Part shown: positions 23,246 through 34,694 of the stretch, in pieces
Layout: each line of letters begins with the position of its first letter
Numbering within the stretch: the first letter of the stretch is position 1
Translations under genes and position numbers: made by a program
The notes under the pieces: model-generated
Databases searched by the model: none
Told to the model about the DNA's origin: nothing
The model's input: the letters and a program-made list of their open reading frames with translations, nothing else
DNA from: Hyperoodon ampullatus
Taxonomy: Eukaryota > Chordata > Mammalia > Artiodactyla > Ziphiidae
Length of the DNA: 64,000 nucleotides
Direction of reading: 5' to 3'
Assembly: GCA_949752795.1 (NCBI GenBank)
Contig: OX457063.1
Location: 69,029,783-69,093,782 of the forward strand

Positions 23246-25689
23246 GTAGGCAACTGAATGAGAAGACCACTAAGTTAAGACTGAAACAGTTAAATGTCTC
23301 ACTTGTCAGGTGAATAAGCTACTGCATGAGTTCTTTAGGCATAAGATGAAGAGCATCATGCTCTAAACTATCATTTTATTCTATGGTGCTTACCTTACAT
23401 CCATAAGGCAACTTAGGACCCTGTGAGATCTACTTCTACCGAGTGACATAACATTGCCCATACCTCTTAGTCTCATTTCTAAGAATGACCTCGTTTCATG
23501 TGAAAAGAAAGTAATCTAAATACTGATGTACCATTTGTTCATATACCCAGTACTTGGCAGAAATATTTACACAGCAGAGAGGATAAACATCTGGTGTGAA
23601 TTTCCAAAATGGCACCTTCTTCAACTCAAGGAGAGCCTCTGCCTGTAATCTATGGGCCAGGGATAAGTGTTGATATTATTTACTGATTTATGTCAATGTT
23701 TACCAAAATATGAAATCCAGCTGACCCTTGGACACACCCACAATCCCACTCCAATCTCTAAACAACCAATTACTCCCCTTCACACAATTAAGCATCATAC
23801 TTGAACAGTCTATGCCTGTTGATACTGGTGTCACATGGCCTAGCGAACTCGTCACCCTGATATAACCTGGGCTTAGGAAGTGCCCTCATCTCACAGAGCT
23901 AGGCTAGCTAACACAATAATGGGGGGAAATATGGGGAAAAAAGAAGTTCTGATGTTAGAAGGGAAAGTTTCCTCCATATCAACTCTGGTAAACCCCATTT
24001 GGCTGGAAAATACTAGTATTAGAACAGCCTAGGCGCAATCAGACTCTCCTAGCATTGTTTGGAGCCTGAACCCCTACTGGGGGTTCACAAATTGAAAGCA
24101 CAAGAATCTCTGCAAGAATTGTTTCAGAGATTGTTTCCTTCCCTCTCAGATGCTAAAAGTGGTCATCCCCTACCACCAGAGAGAAACCATTCTGGAAGGA
24201 AGAGATGGCAGGAGAGGACCCAGTTAAGTGCTGAGAACCAGTACTTACACTGTTGGGTCAGATTGGAGGAGTAAACTCATGTCCTTGACAAATCCATAAG
24301 TGGAAAAGTCACTACAATTTTCCAGTAAGAAACGTAAGGGACAGATTTTCAAAATTAGTTAAAATGTGAGTCCAAATGAATTGTTTTATCTGTTCTGCAG
24401 ATAAAGTCCCCAAAGTATCAGTATTACCATGCCAACCACCTTGGGCTCTTGGTACAAATCAACTGATAATGATGAATAGGCTATTTCAACTTCAAAAATT
24501 AAATCTTTATATGGCCATGAATATTTTTTATGGTTTACTACTACAGCTCAGGGGGGTGCTTTCATCTCTGGGCACAGTTGAGTTCAGAGAAGCAAAGAGA
24601 ACACCCTGTTTCATTCTGTTCATCTCTCTCCAGGGGCCACTTTGCCAGCCTTTGGATTGTTTCTGCCATGGACAGCATCCTCAAAAAAGCCTCAGGACAG
24701 AAAAGCTTAGAGGCCACGGGGCATAAAAAGCTGTGATGATACATCCAAAAGAAAGGGACTTTGTTGATGTTTTGAACTAAGTAAAGGAAAAAAAGCATTA
24801 ACAAGTGCACCAAACTTGGTGACTGGAATTAGCAAACCAGGACACATATATATAAGTGTAATCACAAGGTCACACCTTCACACCTAGGCATTTAGCTGTG
24901 TGTCACTGTAAATCACCACACCAGCACTTTCCCTACCCTTAATTTTTTTTTTTACTTTTCTAAATTTAGTACCATTACAAGTGCTGTTAACTCAGATAAC
25001 TTAGAGTACCTATGCACAAGAAGAATAAATCACAGTTTCGATGAGATCCACCAATTTAAATGTCTTTTTTGTACATTTCCATTTCCAATGACAATATTTC
25101 AGTCAGTATGCATCATTTTCTGGTGTCCATTCTTGAGGATTTATACATCTGCATAGAGCTGGGTGAAAAATGTCTTTACATTAAAGATTGTACCCTTCCT
25201 TTTGAAAATTTTATTCCATGAAATAACTTTTATATTCCCTTTTAATTATCAAATGAAATACAATTTTTAAAAAATCTAAATTTGAGGTTAAGACACCCTG
25301 TTAAAATAATCTAGAAATCAAAGTAAAGTAAAATCTTAATGGGAAGTTGTTACAGTGCTTGGCTGTAAATTATTTTTTTCCAAGAAGTCAAAGTGGACAA
25401 CAATAGCAAAGGGATAGACAAACCAGGCTCCCCACCCAAGGACATGATTTCCTCTATTCATTCCTCTAAATGTGTCTCTCAATTACTCACATTTCGGCTG
25501 AGCTCCCCCGACCCTAAACACCTCCAATTTTATCTAATACATCAACCTTTCCTATGTTCACTTAGGAGCATCCTAGTGGAATCTAAAAACCTCTACCCTA
25601 CACCAAAGTGGGTAAAGAGTCTGATTTCTTAAAAAAATCAGAATTATGCAGATACAGCCTGATGACCTCCACTGGTCTCTCAATGCTAC
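23246..25689. other. Unassigned, mostly unique sequence
   Basis: I recognise no gene or repeat. Frames of up to 116 codons at 24059-24813 overlap on both strands and carry no motif I recognise. Confidence 0.4.
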
Positions 25690-26008
25690 TGTTTTAGTCA
25701 GCTCAGGCAGTTATAGCAAAAGTACCATACACTGGGTAGCTTAAACAACGAATATTTATTTCTCATAGTTCTGGAGGCTGGGAAGTCCAAGATCAGGGCG
25801 CCAGCAAATTTGGTGTCTGGTGACAGCCCTCCTCCGGGTCCACATACAGCTGCCTTCTTGCCACATCCTCAAGTGGCGGGCTGCACCCTAACGGTCTCAT
25901 CTAAACCTAATTACCTCCAAAGGCCTCACCTCCAAATACCATCACACTGGGAATTAGGGCTTCAACATATGAACTTGGAGGGGGAACACAGACATTCAGC
26001 CCATAACA
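25690..26008 (-). repeat. MaLR-type (MST-like) LTR, reverse orientation
   Basis: The plus strand reads from tgttttagtcagctcagg through ttatttctcatagttctgg, aggctgggaagtccaagatc, acctccaaataccatcacac and ttcaacatatgaacttgg to cattcagcccataaca. This is the reverse complement of a MaLR LTR of MST type. It is shorter than the usual LTR, so an internal part is probably deleted. The flanking 5-mers (gctac, actgc) do not match, so I claim no TSD. It is a non-coding retroviral-like relic. Confidence 0.65.
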
Positions 26009-26185
26009 ACTGCCCAGCACTCCTTCTGTATGTATCATCAGTTTTCTCCTTACTCCACACAAATCTTCATCCATCTGAAATTCCTACCTCATCCTTCTTC
26101 TTTTACCATGAAGAGATGATCTCTCTCCCCTACTCCCCAGGAGTCAAACAAATCAACATTCCCTGAATTTCCTGTTCCATCCCAC
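26009..26185. other. Unassigned sequence, possibly L2
   Basis: This is a pyrimidine-rich stretch between the LTR and the L2 block. It may be the diverged start of that L2. Confidence 0.3.
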
Positions 26186-27563
26186 AACTTAGACCTCCTT
26201 CCATTCCATTCCATTTCAATGGAAGAGGTATCCCTCCTCCTTCTAAGGTTGATCTCGTCACCTGTCCTCAAAATCCAAATTTCTGTGGCCTGAATATGAA
26301 CCTGATTCCATCTGCTCTCTTGACTATAACTTCGACCCATTCCTCTCTGTTGTTACCCTTTAAACATACACATGCTGAAGTCCCCTTCACTTTCAAGAAC
26401 AACAACCCTTCCCTGGCCTTGTCTCTCCCCGTTATCAACCTATTTCTATCTATGTCTCATAGCCAACCTCCAGAGAGTATATCCACACCCTCAGCCTTCA
26501 CTTCTTCTACACTGTTCAGTCTTCATAATCTGACCTTTATCCTCATCCCGGACTCAAACTGTTCTCGTCAAAACTGCCAAAGACCTTTTTGTTGCTATAT
26601 GTAATAGAACCTCACCTTCCATGACCTCTGACACTGTTGACCTCCCTTCTGTTGGAAACTCTCCTTTTCCTTGGTTCCTGCCACAGAAGCCAAGGAAACT
26701 CTCTAGCCACCTCTCCAATTTTCCAGAATTCCATTTCTAGGTCTCCCTTGGCTTCAACCACCTCCCATCTTCTGATAATTTATGAATAAATATGTTCAGT
26801 TCAAATTTAGGTCTGGAGTTCCAGAACTACCCATGCGACTGCCTACCAGATATCTCGACCCCAATGTCCCACAGGCCACACATGTTACACTCAACATATC
26901 CAATAACAAACTCATCTCCATCTTCTATGAAACCAAGTACCTGTACCATAACACAGAATGGCACTTCCACCCCGTTGTCCGATTTGGAAATTTGGGGACC
27001 ATCCTTGATGCTTCCTTCCCATCTCTCCACTGAACCCCATGCTGTTATTGTTTCCCCCAACATTTTTTTTAAATGTTATTTTATTAAAGTACAGTTGACT
27101 TACAATGTTGTATTAATCTCCTAATACCTTTTGAACTTTTCCTCTTCTCTCAATCCCTAGGAGTCTAGGCTCTCCTCATTTTCCCCTGAATTATTGTGAT
27201 GGCCTCCTTATTGGTATTTCTGCCTCTACCTATGCCTATCTCACAAGTCCCACATATCATTCCATTGTAATACCAAAATATTCTGCAAATCTTAAGACTC
27301 TCTGCTTAAACGACATCAATGGCACCTTCCTTTCTTTGGGATAGAATTCAAATTCTTTTTTAGATAAAGTACAGCCACTTCCTGATGTGACCAGCCTCGT
27401 CTCTCACACGACTTCCTCATCTATGTTCCAGCCATACCACAGTGCAGGTCCTGAAGGACTTGCACTCACTATCCTGTGTTTCTGAACACATTGAACCCTC
27501 TTCCTCAAAAAAGGTTTCGCTATCACATTCTTTACCTTACTTTCTCTATTAGTCATTCAAAGT
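26186..27563 (+). repeat. L2 (LINE2) fragment, interrupted
   Basis: Degenerate L2 coding and 3' sequence is visible: gacactgttgacctccct, gccacagaagccaagg, ccagatatctcgaccccaa, ggggaccatccttgatgc, gtgatggcctccttattgg and gggatagaattcaaattc. A small L1 tail at 27064-27118 interrupts it. The reading frames at 26296-26604 and 26782-27124 are decayed L2 coding sequence. Confidence 0.6.
27064..27118 (-). repeat. Very short L1 3' end inserted in L2
   Basis: A T8 run followed by ttattttattaaagtacag and ttgacttacaatgttgt is the extreme 3' end of a cetartiodactyl L1 in reverse orientation. About 55 bp are present, an extreme 5' truncation. Confidence 0.6.
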
Positions 27564-27839
27564 CAGCCTAGGAAGCCTTGGAAGCCTGGCCAAAGGCACA
27601 CCCAGCTCTGGTCAGAGATTACCTGTCCCTGTTGCAGCATCTCCCAGGTCCAGGTGCCACCACGTCACAGCACTGACCACAGTGTGCCCTCTGCACTCAG
27701 GTGAGAATGGAAGCTCTGGGAGGAAGAGGGTCTGGACCTTGTTACAGGGTTTGAGACAGGCTGGGACCTGGGACCTCGGGCCCTTTGCTACAGAACTTGC
27801 ATCTGGACAAACATCTCCTTGAGCAACAAAATACAAAGA

Positions 27840-28257
27840 AACTATAAGGGACTAAAAATAACTGTGTGCATGTGCAGTTTCGGCAAATTATGGACAACAA
27901 GATACCAAAAAGACCAATAAAAAAACCAACTGCCACTTCTGAAGAACTGGGAGCAAAAACAGAGTGTCAGAAGCAAAACCAGGGTACTGCGCATGCCTCC
28001 TGCACTGAACACCACCAAAGGGGTGGGCAAATCACCTAAGCCACCCCTCCAGCCCCACCCTTGGACCCGCCCCTACCCTCACCCCACATAAGGAAACAGC
28101 TCACCACCCCCTCGGTGAGCAAGCAAGGGAACCTGTTACTTGCTTTTGTTCCCCCCTGCTGCAGCAGGGGCCCCAATAAAGTCTTGCCTGAATTTCTTGT
28201 CTGGCCTCTTATCAATTTCTATTGATTAAGGAAGGCCAAGAACCCTGATCGGTATCA
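27840..28257 (+). repeat. ERV1-like solo LTR, approximate limits
   Basis: The segment has features of a retroviral LTR. There is a CCAAT-like and GC-rich stretch, a cataagg TATA-like box near 28086, an 18-bp perfect palindrome at 28153-28170, AATAAA at 28175-28180 followed by gtcttgcctg, and a U5-like end closing with ...tca. No gag, pol or env sequence adjoins it. The 5' boundary is uncertain and could lie as far upstream as about 27615. It is a non-coding ancient relic. Confidence 0.55.
28153..28170. other. 18-bp perfect palindrome before the LTR poly(A) signal
   Basis: The sequence cccctgctgcagcagggg equals its own reverse complement. It lies 4 bp upstream of AATAAA. In RNA it could fold back on itself, or two strands could pair. 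Hairpins near the poly(A) signal are known in some retroviral R regions. Confidence 0.7.
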
Positions 28258-29569
28258 GGCTGATTTCTTAACAGCCACCGCAGTGACTGTTACACAGAAA
28301 ATGTGCTCCTCAATTTTTTTAATACATGAAAGAGTTCTAAAATTCTGGGATTAACCCCATCATCGGTAAAGAAGTTTCCATGAAACACATTCCATTCCCT
28401 TTTACTCTCTGATTATACCTAAAACACCAGTGTCATGATATTGATCCCGATGAAGCCACAATTTCAACTGAGCAAGCAAGGAGAACAAGGAATTAGTCAG
28501 TCAACTATATCAGAAAGAGATTACCATGTGCAGATAAATAAGAAGAAATGTGAGGAGAATTTTCAAAAATTAGTTTAATAAAATAAGTCCATTTACAATC
28601 TCGCTAATAGTTGTTCAAAATGTCATTTTGGAATATGGTTTTCCAATTGGGAGTGGTGAATTGTGTGGCAGTAGAAAATGACATAATCTGGGGGAATTAA
28701 TTTGCAATGAATCATATATGGAATACAAATTATACTAAAGTTCTTCAAAAAACTGCATGTCTAAGTCCTACTTATCTTTAGACCTTTGGTTACATCAGAA
28801 AATCTCTGACAGAAGCCTGCTATGATGAAACTCAGATTATCTCTAACATGCTCCCATCAAAATAGCATTCACTGAATCTCTTTAGAAAGATGGGTTGCAT
28901 GTTGCCCTAAACAATGGAGTTGAGCAGCTTCATCACCTTCTAGCTAACTCAGAGTTCGGCTCTAGATTAGCCTTAGGTCTCTGAGCATAGAAGTTCCATT
29001 TTGGAGACCCATGTTAGCTCTTAATCAGTAATACTTAAGACCAAAATTCCATATTGGATGGAACCCAGCCTGGGGAACTGTCTTCGCAGAAGTTGGTCTT
29101 CATAGCTGTTAAGTTCACTTAACACTTAAAAGGTATTCCATATTTTTTCATGTTGCTCCCTAACAAGACAAATGGGTTTAATTCTTGTCCTGTCTGAAGG
29201 CTGCGAGGTTGACCAGATGACTTTTTCCTCATTTCTCCCTTACAATTCTACCTATGTGGTTCTGAAGTGAAAGTAGCCATTTGGTGGCAAACTCTGAAAA
29301 TGTGCCAAATGACATGCCAATAATTAAAAATAGTGTGTGAAGAATATGCTTCTAACTTTCTGAAGCCATAACCATCTGAATGCACAGCTTCTGAGAGTCT
29401 TTTTGACATGACCATAAGAAACAAATAACCCTTTTCTTCATCTTTCCATTTTTATGGCTTCCAAAAAGTTTTTTTTTAATCTGGAAATATTATCTTTAAC
29501 TACAGAGAGTTAAGGGGAAATGCTGAAAAAGCTGCTTCTAATGATTTTTTCATCCGTGATGGCAGATGT
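28258..29569. other. Unassigned sequence
   Basis: I recognise no gene or repeat with confidence here. Confidence 0.4.
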
Positions 29570-29734
29570 CTTTTTTTTTTTTTAGGAAATGGAATTTTAT
29601 TTATTTTTAATCCTTTTTTAAAAAACTTTTTATTTTATATTGGAGTATAGCTGATTAACAATGTTGTGATAGTTTCAGGTGCACAGCAAAGCAACTCAGC
29701 CATCATATACATGTATCCATTCTCCTCTTTGGAG
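29570..29734 (-). repeat. L1 3' end fragment, reverse orientation
   Basis: After a T run, ttattttatattggagtat, agctgattaacaatgttgtg, aggtgcacagcaaagcaactc and catatacatgtatccattctcc match the 3' terminus of an L1 seen from the opposite strand. It is about 165 bp and heavily 5'-truncated. Confidence 0.65.
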
Positions 29735-30190
29735 TCCCCCAAAGCAGAACCTAAGATAAAGGACTTTAGGAGGTGGTCTCAGGGAGGAGGAATGAGGGAG
29801 ACAGAAGAGTGTGTTAGGGAAAAAGGAAAAGCCAATGAAGGATGCATTACTGATTTGCCTTTTCAGGTAACAGGCTCAATCCCACTGAGGACTTCTGAGC
29901 AACTAAGTAAAATTCCCTTAAAATTGTCCCTCTGAAGGACGACAGGTTAGGGCATGTGATCATCAACTCTCCTGACCCAGTGGCTGAGAAGGCATTAACT
30001 CCCCTGCATTTGGGAAGAGGCTTTAGCAAGGATTGAGTAAACTCCACAGGTTCCAGGGGGAAACCCTGAGGCAAATAAAGAGAAGGTACGCCAGTTTCAA
30101 GCACGGGAACTGTCCACCACAGCTGCAGCTGAAATCTGAGGTGGGCCAGCGACATGTGGCATGAGGCCCAAAAAGTGCCAGCCATAGCTC
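29735..30190 (-). repeat. LTR-like repeat, family uncertain
   Basis: The start cccccaaagcagaacctaag and the later ggcattaactcccctgca and tgagtaaactcc segments resemble the LTR-like block at 59848-60298 (ggtattaactcccttgca). I infer the same broad LTR group in reverse orientation. The ends are not resolved. Confidence 0.4.
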
Positions 30191-31016
30191 TATGTGGGTA
30201 TAAGACTCTCTGTGCAGTGCGGCAAGCTTCACTTAACTATTTTTAAAAAGCACTTTTCTCTTCCGTTTGTCCCATTTCCTGAGGATCTTAATTAATAACA
30301 GTGTGCATTCATTCCCTGCATTATTAGTTTATCTTTCAAGTAATTAAGAACGAAATGTAAAGGCAACTATGGCTTTGGGAGGTTGTCAAGTACATAACTA
30401 TGGAAAGACATATAATAACCACTGGCAGGAACCACTAAGTAGATCCTTACTCTGGAGGGTTTTACTTACCAACACAAAGTTCTAGCTCTTTCTGTAAACA
30501 TCATGACTGTTTCGTGTATCATTATGACAGTTCCTGATAGATGTAAATGCAAACGGGCACCTTGGGGAGTATATCTAAGTTTCCAGGAAAGCTGCAACCG
30601 ACCCTAGTTACTGTGTCAATCAAAGATGCAACTCAGGCCCATTTCTTCCCTTATTGCAACTGGGATTCATTCTGTCACCCTAGAAAAAGGTGATGCGATG
30701 AGCACCTAGTTGATGCAAGCTGAGCATATCCTCTGACCGACTTTTACTCCTCCAAAATCAAGGCCAAGCCACATCACCAAAGAGGCTTTCACTTCCTAAA
30801 TTGCAAACAGTTTTGCAAGCAATGCAAACAGAAAACTTCAGTTCTCGGTACTGTCAAAATGACACCTTCCTAGGCTTCCAAATTCAGTAAATATTGTTTT
30901 CCTCACACCCACTGACAGGCCTGAAATTGAGGCCTGCTCTCACAAGGTTCTCCACTCTGGTACCTTTCTGTGGTAGGTGTGGGAAGAAAGGACAAGAAAA
31001 GATCTTTGGTAAGGTC
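30191..31016. other. Unassigned sequence
   Basis: I recognise no gene or repeat here. Confidence 0.4.
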
Positions 31017-31031
31017 AGGGTCAGAGTTGTT

Positions 31032-31212
31032 TTTTTTTTCTTTAATAGTAATCTTTATTTCCATTTATGCTTTGGCAAATCTCTCTCTCTCCTTTTTTTT
31101 TTTGCCATGCCGCACGGCATGTGGGATCTTGGTTCCCCGGCCAGGGATTGAACCTATGTCCCCTGTAGTGGAAGGGTGGAGTCTTAACCACTGGACCACA
31201 GGGGACGTCCCA
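31032..31212 (-). mobile_element. Short CHR-type SINE with an apparent 3' transduction
   Basis: The reverse-oriented SINE body is 31104-31212 (gccatgccgcacggcatgtg ... gacgtccca), with its A tail as T11 at 31093-31103. Beyond the tail lie about 52 bp of non-SINE sequence and a second T run at 31029-31039. A near-perfect 15-bp TSD (agggtcagag then t/a then tgtt) lies at 31017-31031 and 31213-31227, outside both. On the SINE strand an AATAAA (plus-strand tttatt at 31054-31059) sits about 15 nt before the outer A tail. The natural reading is read-through and polyadenylation of a longer transcript before insertion. Confidence 0.7.
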
Positions 31213-31242
31213 AGGGTCAGAGATGTTGAACCATGTTTTCTT

Positions 31243-31446
31243 TTTTTTTTTGCAGTACGCGGGCCTCTCACTGTTGTGGCCTCTCCCGTTGCTGAGCACA
31301 GGCTCCGGATGCGCAGGCTCAGCGGCCATGGCTCACGGGCCTAGCCGCTCCGCGGCATGTGGGATCCTCCCGGACCGGGGCACGAACCCGTGTCCCCTGC
31401 ATCGGCAGGTGGACTCTCAACCACTGCGCCACCAGGGAAGCCCCAA
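31243..31446 (-). mobile_element. CHR-type SINE, full length
   Basis: It is reverse oriented, from a T run and gcagtacgcgggcctctc to ccaccagggaagcccc. A perfect 15-bp TSD, gaaccatgttttctt, lies at 31228-31242 and 31447-31461. It landed directly beside the TSD of the short SINE, so two insertions abut. Confidence 0.95.
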
Positions 31447-31461
31447 GAACCATGTTTTCTT

Positions 31462-33344
31462 AACATCTTTTTTAACTATCAAGGCTTTACCCATAAACTT
31501 TCCTTTTGTTAGGAAACACATTTTTGATCACTCACTATACCTAGAAACACACTTTGAGACAAAGTAATTTGTAGATACAATTTTTGTTTGACCCAGGAAG
31601 CCTAGACCTACTTTCAGAGACAGGAAGTAGGAACCTGGGGCCCAGGAGAGATGATATTCACAGGAGCCAGTGAAAGTTGAGGCAGACCAGAAGGAATACA
31701 GGGTAAAAGTGGCAAAACAAGGGTGAAACAACAAAGCAGTGAGAAATCTGTAGGCCAGGGGAGGCAAACAAATTGCATGAGGTGCCAGGTAAGTAATTAG
31801 AAAAGTAGGCTAGTTCCAGAAGCCAATTCTCTGAACAAAGGAGCATAGACCAGCGACCACTTTTAAAGCTGAAATGGATAAACGCAAAGAAATGCATTTA
31901 GACAAAATCAGTCTCATGTGCCAAACATCCTCATACTGAGGTTTACATTTTCCTCTCTACAATCAGGAAAAGAGTCTCTTTTCTACAGGATGCCTCTTTG
32001 TCTCCTTAAGCAAGTGTTATTGCCTGCCCAGCCTACATCTAGCACATACATCATTGAGGCCAGGTCCCTTTTAGTCCACTGATTTCTACTAGCCTTGAAA
32101 ATTCTTGCAATGATTTTTGTGCCCAAGCAAAGATAGAAAAACAAACTTAGCCTTGAGGCCCATGTGCTGATCAGAACAGGAATTAGATAAATTTGCAGAA
32201 ACTTTGGTTTTTAAGTTTTTCAGAAGTTTATACTCAACAAGACATATTCCAAATTATTACTGGCCCACTGAGTAACTCCAGAAGGTTGGCAAGCATGACT
32301 GCCAACGTAACTACCAACACGACTATTCCCTAAGATACACACGGGGAGTGTTCTTGTCCTTTAGATGACACGAATCAACATGTACCCTGAAAACTCCCCC
32401 AGGCGTGACAATAAACCACAAGATCAATGCAGCTATTAGGTCAAATGAAGAAACCTCATATGTGAACTTTCTGAGTGTAAGATTTGTGGCTTATAGTAGT
32501 TCAGTCATGTGCTTACCGTAAAAAAAAAAAAAAAGCTTAGTACATTAGATTCAATAAGCATTAGCAAAAAAAGAAAAAAGAATCAGGCACTAAATTCATA
32601 GATAAAATGATTCAAAGCATAATATCCCTAACAGAGATGCTCCATTAAAGCCTGATTGTCACTTGGAGGACTGTGGAGCCTGGCAATATTGCCTGGCACA
32701 CTGGCCTCACGTTGGAACGTGGCCCACCAGTACCTGTTAGAGCTCTCAGTTGTTCCCGAGATGAAGCAAAGTTTTCCTTGGCCCGGTTTACTTAAACATT
32801 TACTCCAGTTCCCCAAATAGCTTTCATTCCACCAGATCATTTGAACATGCAAACAAGTTCGAAGCAGTTCAAAGTCTGCAAAGGGAAAATCTGCTTTTAG
32901 GTGAACGGTTGTAACAAGGTCATATGAAGAGGAAAGGCGGTCTTCTGTTTTGTTGTTGTTTTTCTCGTACAACCATGCACACAATGACTCTAGCCATGGT
33001 TATCCTATGGACAATTTACTTGGATTCAAGGAAGGCATTGCCAGTGGTAGATATTAGGAAGGAAGTTTTGAAAATCCATTTGCTTGCAGACACCATACCA
33101 CTAGCCAGCTTAGAGAAAGCCTGAACGGTACAATCAGACCATTCGGTTTTCTACTCATTTACTGAATGCGGCTCCAACTCGACAAATTCAAGGCTTGACT
33201 TCGCCTGTGTGTCAGTTTGACTATGAGTGTCAAGACCCCCATCTATTGCCCAGACAACCCAAGATTAATGGAGTAAGAACCCCCTGAGATGTAATACGAT
33301 CAGATGATGGGAATAGAGAGCTCCAAAGCTCCTTATGTTGATGC
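31462..33344. other. Unassigned sequence
   Basis: I recognise no gene or repeat with confidence in this 1.9-kb interval. The 118-codon frame at 32628-32984 minus has no recognisable domain. An A14 run lies at about 32521-32534. Confidence 0.4.
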
Positions 33345-33445
33345 TGGGTCGGCCTTCAACTTGCCAAGTGACCTTATATAATCCTTCTGACCTTCAGTTT
33401 TTTCCATCTGCAAACTGAAGAATGTGAGTGACTCAAAAATAAATA
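33345..33445 (+). repeat. MIR-like fragment, weak
   Basis: The pattern gggtcggccttcaacttgcc, aagtgaccttatataatcc, gaccttcagttttttcca and tctgcaaactgaagaatg follows the MIR core order but is strongly diverged. Confidence 0.4.
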
Positions 33446-33762
33446 GTCCAGTATCCACTCCCTTCCCAAGGATTTTATGTTTCTTTCCAATTGGGACCTG
33501 AATAAACCTGCCATTCCTTTCCACTACTAAAGAATACAGAAACCAAAGAACAGTTTCTTATTTTCTTTTGCTTGATTGCCTCTCTTCTGAATAGCAGTTT
33601 CCAAGACTGAAAATCCAAATGTCTTGCCTAGGAAGCTAAAGAAAAGAAGGGAGAGACAAAGTCATAAGAAATGTCATCCCACGCAAGCATAGGAAAGGCT
33701 CAAGAAAAGCTCTGATTTTCAAACTCGCAGCTGCTACCTGTTGGCATTTAAGAGAAAATGAC

Positions 33763-34221
33763 GTGTTGGTACAACCACTATGGAGAATGGTATGGAGATT
33801 CCTTAGAAAACTTAAAATAGAGCTACTATATGATCCAGCAATCCCACGCTTGGGCATGTATCTGGAGAAAACCATAATCCAAAAGGACACATGCACCCCA
33901 ATGTTCATTGCACCACTATTTACAATAGCCAGGACATGGAAGCAATCTAAACGTCAATCGACAGAGGAATGGATAAAGAAGATGTACATATTGGGTTGGC
34001 CAAAAAGTCCGTTCGGGTTTTTCCATAACGTCTTATGGAAAAACCCAAAAGAACTTTTTGGCCAACGCAATATATACGATGGAATATTACTAGCCATAAA
34101 AAAGAACAAAATAATGCCATTTGCAGCAACATGGATGGACCTAGAGATTATCATACTAAGTGAAGTAAATCAGACAGAGAAAGACAAATATCATATGATA
34201 TCACTCACATGTGGAATCTAA
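33763..34221 (+). pseudogene. L1 ORF2 C-terminal remnant with a MITE-encoded insert
   Basis: The 152-codon open frame encodes L1 ORF2 C-terminal sequence ([37 protein letters not shown]). Then come about 27 codons made by the MITE, with WPKSPFGFF and WKNPKELFG, and then L1 again ([15 protein letters not shown]). The insertion plus TA duplication adds 82 bp. A 1-bp loss just downstream (tactagcc, against tactcagcc in other copies) brings the frame back. It has no catalytic domain, and I infer a non-functional relic. Confidence 0.8.
33991..34070. mobile_element. Mariner-type MITE palindrome, hairpin candidate
   Basis: The 80-bp element is bounded by TA at 33989-33990 and 34071-34072, the mariner/Tc1 target duplication. 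The ends ttgggttggccaaaaagt and actttttggccaacgcaa are inverted repeats, and the arms continue through cgggtttttccataa and ttatggaaaaaccc almost to the centre. The RNA would fold into a nearly uninterrupted stem. In cattle, elements with this sequence gave rise to the miR-2284/2285 family, as I recall it. Processing of this copy is unknown. Confidence 0.85.
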
Positions 34222-34694
34222 TTTTTAAAAAAAGATACAAATGAACTTATTTACAATACAGAAACAGACTTACAGATATCAAAACAAACTTATGGTTACC
34301 AAAGGGGAAACTTGGTGGGGAGGGATAAATCAGGAGCTTGGGATGAACACACACACACTACTATATATAAGATATAAAACCAACAAGGACCTAGTGTATA
34401 GCACAGGGAACACTACTCAATATTCTGTGATAAGCAATATGAGAAAAGAATCTAAAAAAAAAAGAATGAATATATATCTGTATAATTGAATCACTTTGCT
34501 GTACACCTGAAACTAACACAACATTGTAAATCAACTATTCTTCAATAAAATTAAAATACTAAAAAAAAAGGAAAACATGACATAGATCTAGTCCCTAGAG
34601 ATGAGGTATGCTGATGGTTGTATAAATATACACCATAGGGAATAAGACGAAGGGATTTTTTAATTTCACCATGAAAAATAAAATGTTTACACTC

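Larger units (their letters stand above)
33762..34569 (+). mobile_element. L1 element, 5'-truncated 3' end carrying a MITE
   Basis: It starts in the ORF2 C-terminal region (caaccactatggagaatgg), passes the ORF2 stop at about 34219-34221 and the 3' UTR (ctgtacacctgaaactaac, acattgtaaatcaactattc), and ends at ttcaataaaattaaaatac plus an A tail. A mariner-type palindrome lies inside at 33991-34070. This L1 type differs from the 21-kb copy at its ORF2 end (LEIIILSEV versus LESVIQSKV). Confidence 0.9.

Noticed and set aside
27840..28257. Complete provirus around the ERV1-like LTR
   Set aside because: No gag, pol or env similarity and no second LTR are visible in the neighbouring sequence. Only solo LTR features remain.
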